Source: Fonticula alba | Taxonomy: Eukaryota > Opisthokonta > Rotosphaerida > Fonticulaceae | Assembly (NCBI RefSeq): GCF_000388065.1 | Contig: NW_009242990.1 | Location: 29,865-54,639, forward strand | Length of the DNA: 24,775 nt | Direction: 5' to 3' | Shown: one piece after another, positions 20,728 through 24,775 of the stretch | Layout of the letters: every line of letters begins with the position of its first letter | How positions within the stretch are numbered: the first letter of the stretch is position 1 | Notes under the pieces: generated by a model | What the model saw: only the letters and a program-made list of their open reading frames with translations | Databases searched by the model: none | What the model was told of the DNA's origin: nothing | Position numbers and translations under genes: made by a program

Positions 20728-20800
20728 TGGAGGCGGAGGGTATCGATCCCCCTGCCTGCCGCATGCTAAGCGGCCGCTCTACCATTTGAGCTACGCCCCC
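20728..20800 (-). tRNA. trnA-AGC: tRNA-Ala (anticodon AGC), copy 2
   Basis: Read from 20800 down, all 73 bases are identical to the plus-strand copy at 8449-8521, including the G3-U70 pair and AGC anticodon. The flanks are not alike, so the duplication unit seems limited to the gene, or the flanks have diverged. A/T-rich patches at 20831-20837 and 20844-20849 lie about 31-49 bases upstream. Confidence 0.98.
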
Positions 20801-21423
20801 TCGGTTGAAGGGACAGGCGACCCTCGCGCCAAAAGAAGCACCCTTTATTCGGGCTGAAGCCTCTCGTAGCCTTCGCCGTGGCTCGATCAGCAGCCAAGCA
20901 AGCTCAATCGCCGCCCGCCGCCACGCCAACAGATGATCCTCCCTGCTTGGCGCCAAATTCCCCCCCCCCCGGCACAGCCGCAGTCCCTGGAGAAAGGGGG
21001 AATGCCCAGCGAAGTGTTCCTCTTTTCGTGTTTGGGCAACACCTCGCCAGGGAAGCTACGACTGAAGTGGCGGTGTCCTCGTCTGACACAGGACAGGCAG
21101 GTCCGGCAGCCCTCGCGCACATCGGACAGTGTGTTCAGTCCATGTCTGCAAGGGTTGTGTGTGTCCGTGTGTGCGCGCTATTGGAGACGCGAAGAGGTGA
21201 AAAGAAGGGCAAAGGAGGTCCGTGGACAGGCGGCGGGGTGACAGCAATAAGAGGCAAAACAGCATGGACACGGAAAGGGGATGCCCTTCTGGCTTGTCCA
21301 TCCTGCATCATGGCCGACCAAGATCGCAAGGTCCACTTGTTTCTATTCAAGGACGAGATACTTCAAAAGAATAGGACACTTTGTTGGTGCTTCTCTGTTC
21401 TTGCACTCATCGCGCCCCGATGT
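20801..21423. other. spacer between tRNA-Ala copy 2 and the downstream repeats
   Basis: No supportable gene. Frames of 60-256 codons on both strands lack domains, and the longest reads straight into the GT repeats. A C run lies near 20960-20970. Confidence 0.6.
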
Positions 21424-21480
21424 GCATGGAGTGTGTGTGTGTGTGCATGGAGTGTGTGTGTGTGCATGGAGTGTGTGTGT
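21424..21480. repeat. tandem repeats of a GCATGGAGTGTGTGTG unit
   Basis: Three copies of GCATGGAG are separated by GT runs of slightly different length, giving imperfect units of about 18-20 bases. They lie just beyond the 10-bp minisatellite. Confidence 0.85.
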
Positions 21481-21490
21481 GTATGTGCGT

Positions 21491-21630
21491 TTGTGTGCCC
21501 GCGTGTGGTCGCGTGTGGCCGCGTGTGGCCGCGTGTGGCCGCGTGTGGTCGCGTGTGCCCGCGTGTGCCCGCGTGTGGTCGCGTGTGCCCGCGTGTGCCC
21601 GCGTGTGGCCGCGTGTGGCCGCGTGTGGCT
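21491..21630. repeat. 10-bp GC-rich minisatellite
   Basis: Thirteen head-to-tail units of GCGTGTGGCC start at 21501, preceded by one degenerate unit at 21491-21500. Only unit positions 8 to 10 vary (GGCC, GGTC, GCCC, last unit GGCT). The array begins 14 bases past the stop codon of the minus-strand serine-rich gene, so it is probably in that gene's 3' UTR, where its sense reads GGCCACACGC. Confidence 0.95.
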
Positions 21631-21644
21631 TGCCGGTCCTCCAC

Positions 21645-22894
21645 TTAGAGTACCAGCAGTCCCATCCAGATGCTGGCCAATACCGCAAGTTTGAGAGCCA
21701 CCCGTGCCCCAGGGAGATGGCCGGAGATGGCATCATTGCACACCAAATCGATTGGCATAAGGGCAGCGTAGGACCCGGGATGCACTTGCTCACAGGTGTC
21801 GATGTAGTCCAACATGTACCGAGTACAGGCGGTCCGGCTGATGCCTGGCGTGCATGCGAGAAAGGCATTGGTGGCCACAGCGCACTTGATCCCACACTGT
21901 CCGACCGCCGGGTCCGCGAAGTCCTGGCAGTAGGCGTCCCGTTGGTCTTCGGTATTTAGGTAGTACCCATGGCAGTGGAATCCCTTGCCGGGAGCCGGGA
22001 AGTCCAACGACCCGGAATCGTCCCATTCGCTCGAGGAGGAAGTCGCGCTGGAGGCGGCGGAGGAGGAGGAGGACGACGACAGAGAGGATGACGCAGCGGA
22101 GGAAGCCCCGTTTGATGAGTCACCTTTTGAAGACGAGGAGCCCCGGGATCCCCCTCCAGAGGAGGAGCCTGAGGGTGCCCCGACGGCGGACGAGGCTTCG
22201 GAATCCTCAGGTGAGGAGTGCGATGGTGAGCTGCTGCTGCTGCTGCCGCCGCCGCCGCCGCTGCCGCTGCCGCTGCCGCTGCCGCTGCCGCCGCTGCCGC
22301 TGTCGCTGCCATTGGGGCTGCTGCCTCTGGAGTCGGATGCTTCTGAAGGGGAGCCCGCATCGGACGAGCTGTGGCCACCGCCACTGTCAGACTCTGATGG
22401 AGGCGCGGAAGACCAGGAGCCCCAGGCTGAGGAGGAATCGGAGTCGGGCTCGATCGGGCCGCAGATGGTCACCGGATCGCTTTCAACCAACTCCCGAGTT
22501 AGCGGGCCCAGATCGGGGCACTCGCGCTCGATCGATGCCAAGAAGGCCACACACTCCTCCGGATCGAAGGAGATAAGCTGGAGGATCTCTTGGATGCACC
22601 CGTCGGAGCAGTAGTCCACAGCACATGCGGGCTCCTCGATGCGGCCACTTTGGCTGCTTGTGCTGTACCCGGCTGTGTTGGCAAGCTGCAAGACAAACAC
22701 CAGAACTGCCAGTGCTGCATAGTATGGTCAGAGAGGGGAGGGGAGGGGGGGGGGGCGAAAGTGGCAAGGAAGGCGAGCCAGAGCGACAGACAGGAAGGGG
22801 AGGAAGGCCGAAAGAGGATGCCCCTGCATGGCTGCCACATTGGCGAGAACGAACCTACAGGAGCCAACTTGGCTCGCATTGGTGAATGTGTCAT
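21645..22894 (-). CDS. secreted serine-rich, probably GPI-anchored protein, two exons, 369 aa
   Basis: Exon 1 is 22894-22855 and exon 2 is 22714-21645, stop TAA at 21647-21645. The intron uses GTTCGT, a C-rich tract, CTGAC and acceptor ATGCAG. Joining restores a signal peptide (core APVALAVLVFVLQLA, residues 11-25) that a single-exon model would lack. Residues about 44-98 form a small Cys-containing domain (C44, C49, C53, C68, C79, C98). Residues about 105-257 are almost all Ser, Gly and Asp, a likely O-glycosylated stalk coded by imperfect trinucleotide repeats. Residues 258-346 hold eight Cys (C261, C276, C287, C291, C301, C310, C321, C339). The end is an 18-residue hydrophobic tail with a small-residue site near S344-G345, typical of a GPI signal; a plain C-terminal membrane anchor is the alternative. 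A cell-surface or wall protein is inferred. The Cys spacing does not let me name a family such as CFEM. Confidence 0.78.
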
Positions 22895-23637
22895 CCTGTC
22901 GGACGAAATGCCTGGACACTGGTGAAGGGCTATCCGGCGGGCAGAAGGGACTCGGAAGGGGTGATGGCGGTGCCGGGAGAAAATGGATGCCACGGGGCGC
23001 AGGGCGCCGGGGGGAGTTTGCCATGGGTGACTATGTATCTGACCTCGGGACTCGGCCGGAGGTGGCCACGCCTCCTCGCCACTCCCCCCCCCCCCCCCAC
23101 CCACCCTGGGGGCCTTCCGAATGCAGCTCCCTAGGAGACCTGCCCGGAGGCAGATGGCTCGGAGGGCTGGGGCCATATCACCGAGGGGTACACATGCACG
23201 AGGCCAGCTTCCCGAGTGGAGTGACCCTCGGGTGCGTGCATGCCGGCTGGTGGAAGCAAAAAAAAGGAAAAAAAGAGCACAACGTGCCCATCAGCAACAG
23301 ATGAGCGCAGGATCCGGCGTGCAGGTTCGCCATCTGCGGCCCGGGCTGGCCCTCGTCGTACACAGGGTGGGCCCCCCTGTGCACGTCTCCGCCTCTCGCC
23401 ATGTGTCGGCCCGGCTAGATCCGGGCGCCGGCGTGAGCAGCTTCGGCGTGGAGGCAGAGACAGGCACACGGGCGATATCGTGTCTCCCAGGGGCCGATGC
23501 GAGCGGGGCATGCGAAATATAAACAGAGAACAAGCAGGCACTCAATCCAGACGCAAGGCACTCGACAATCAGTGTCGTGGGCTAGGCCGAGCGCGCGCCA
23601 GCGGACAGGATCTAGAGGTTGAGCCGGCGCAGACAGA
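22895..23637. other. 5' flank of the serine-rich protein gene
   Basis: About 740 bases with no supportable gene. A C run lies near 23086-23098, and short A runs near 23258-23272. A TATA-like AATATAAA at about 23516-23523 is too far from the gene at 22894 to assign to it. Frames here overlap heavily on both strands and lack domains. Confidence 0.55.
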
Positions 23638-23830
23638 TCAGCCCCGCTTGGGAGCCATGGAATTGCGCACGCTCAGCCCGATGGCACGATGATCGCCGGC
23701 TGCCCCCTCAACGCAGTCCACATCGATCAAGTTGCCAGAGACAACCCCGAAAGGATTGGGGCCTACCGAGGCCGGCCAAGGGTGGGCCATTTGACAGAAA
23801 CCCGCTGGGTGGCCTGGCCTCCGCATCGGG
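23638..23830 (-). other. possible terminal exon of an unrecognised minus-strand gene
   Basis: On the minus strand a good acceptor (CCCCTCTCAG) precedes 23830. One frame then reads about 64 codons to a TGA at 23640-23638. The peptide includes GFCQMAHPWPASVGPNPFG, then NLIDVDCVEGAAGDHRAIGL, which looks less repetitive than the surrounding shadow frames. I cannot find its upstream exon or a start codon, and no family is recognised. It may be spurious. Confidence 0.25.
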
Positions 23831-24093
23831 CTGAGAGGGGCGGGACGCGGTCGCGCACGGCACAAAGGGCATGCGAGGAGGAGGAAGAGGAGGAGAGAAG
23901 GCCGGACAAACTGCGAGTGGCCGGAAGGCCACCTCCGCACGCCAAGTGAGACCGCCAAGCTGAAGCCCCTGGTCCAAGGAAGGCGGCGGGGAAAGGGTAA
24001 ACAGTCCAGCTGCATTGGTGCGGGACCGTAAGGGGGCGGGAGGGGGTAGGGGGGGGGGGGGCGGGGGGGCGGAGGGGGGAGCATCGTAGGGGG

Positions 24094-24096
<3 letters not shown>

Positions 24097-24126
<30 letters not shown>
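24097..24126. repeat. 30-base G homopolymer
   Basis: An uninterrupted G run with further G-rich sequence before it (24048-24095). The true length is uncertain, as for any homopolymer of this size. Confidence 0.85.
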
Positions 24127-24129
<3 letters not shown>

Positions 24130-24131
24130 GA

Positions 24132-24223
24132 GGGACAGAGGGCACAGAAGGCGCAGAAGGCGCAGAAGGCGTAGAGGGCGCAGAGGGCGCAGAGGGCTCA
24201 GAGGGCGCAGAGGGCGCAGAGGG
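24132..24223. repeat. 9-bp tandem repeat (CAGAGGGCG-like)
   Basis: About ten units of nine bases vary between CAGAAGGCG, CAGAGGGCG, TAGAGGGCG and CAGAGGGCT. A period divisible by three keeps frames open: Ala-Glu-Gly on the plus strand, Pro-Ser-Ala on the minus strand. No start codon, domain or splice support makes either frame convincing. Confidence 0.9.
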
Positions 24224-24510
24224 CGGTAGGGGGGGGGGGGAGAGAGAGAGGGGGGGCCCTGTGGCTTACGAATTGCCGGACCAAAGCACAGGACCGCACC
24301 CGACCGGCGGGCGTCCGGGGAGCGGCATTTTCCGGCGGGCGAGCCATCTCAGGCGTCTTGGTCCCAGGGGCAGGAGCACCGGCGCAACTCCCACCGTGAG
24401 GCCAGCCGCACCACGTCGCCCCCAGCCATGCTTACGGACAGCCTGCCGCGCCCTCCCGTCGCACATCATCCCCCACCCATGCACATACACTCGCACTTTA
24501 TACACACGCC

Positions 24511-24529
24511 TATATATATATAATATACA
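24511..24529. repeat. TA-rich patch
   Basis: TATATATATA followed by TAATATA is an exceptional A/T island in very GC-rich sequence. It could be a TATA element for either strand or a simple repeat. Confidence 0.5.
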
Positions 24530-24775
24530 TACACCCTTCCGTACCTGGGGCCCCTGGGCCGAGAGAGTGGGTGTAATTGCATGCCCCCGCACATGGAGGA
24601 AGGGGGGGACAAGGTCCCCTGGGCGTCGCCGAGCCACGCGCCCCCTTGTTCCGAACCGGCAGGGAGGGCTCTCTTGAGAACTCCACGCGTGTCCGCTCTG
24701 GTTGCGGGTGCCCCTTCCGTCTGTCCATGCTCCACATTGCCTGCTGAGAGGGGGAACGGGGGGGGGGGGGGGGGG

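Larger units (their letters stand above)
23831..24775. other. right-end simple-sequence region
   Basis: The stretch is dominated by G tracts (the longest at 24097-24126), GA runs near 24240-24250, and a 9-bp tandem repeat. An AT-rich patch lies at 24511-24529, and the window ends in a final 18-G run at 24758-24775. Minus-strand frames read Pro-rich strings from the G tracts. No gene is supported. Confidence 0.6.

Noticed and set aside
21491-21630. Regular array considered as CRISPR or telomeric repeats
   Set aside because: Units are contiguous with no spacers, in a eukaryotic context, internal to the window and unlike short telomere motifs.
24258-24370. Minus-strand open segment ending at a GTAAGC donor-like site
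   Set aside because: The donor differs from the GTNCGT pattern of the other introns and no partner exon could be joined with confidence.

Overview
The window is nuclear DNA from a very GC-rich eukaryote with frequent introns. Evidence: four spliced protein genes with GT-AG introns, seven eukaryotic-type tRNA genes with Pol III terminators, many microsatellites and long G or C homopolymers. The run of N at 10753-10762 and the 18-base G tract that ends the window suggest a draft-assembly contig. The lineage cannot be fixed from sequence alone. A free-living GC-rich protist near the animal/fungal branch (for example a Fonticula-like nucleariid) is my guess, resting only on base composition and a secreted furin-like repeat protein.

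Layout. 1-2250 is non-coding with an AT-richer island at 301-660. 2381-4762 (+) is a two-exon gene for a 722-residue secreted protein rich in CxxC furin-like repeats. 5665-8521 is a mixed-strand tRNA cluster: Lys-CUU(-), Phe-GAA(-), Asp-GUC(+), Arg-ACG(+), Glu-CUC(-), Ala-AGC(+). 9319-10920 (+) is a six-exon SGT/SGTA-type TPR co-chaperone (318 aa), with an assembly gap in its last intron. 12207-20125 (+) is a six-exon gene for the spliceosome core protein Prp8 (2365 aa), the best-supported call. 20728-20800 (-) is a second tRNA-Ala identical to the first. 21645-22894 (-) is a two-exon gene for a 369-residue secreted, serine-rich, probably GPI-anchored protein of no family I recognise, followed at once by a 10-bp minisatellite. 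22895 to the end is mostly simple repeats, with one possible minus-strand terminal exon at 23638-23830.

The genes do not form an operon or pathway; they are ordinary neighbours. The shared feature is splicing style. All 12 introns I can place use donors of the form GTNNG, 11 of 12 with C at +4 (GTGCGT, GTTCGT, GTACGC), and most carry a CTGAC branch-point candidate. All seven tRNA genes have an A/T-rich element about 25-45 bases upstream. I see no CRISPR array, insertion sequence, phage or other mobile system, and no evidence of a new multi-gene system. The points most worth checking are the unrecognised GPI-type protein, the donor consensus, and the lineage-specific changes in Prp8 and SGT.
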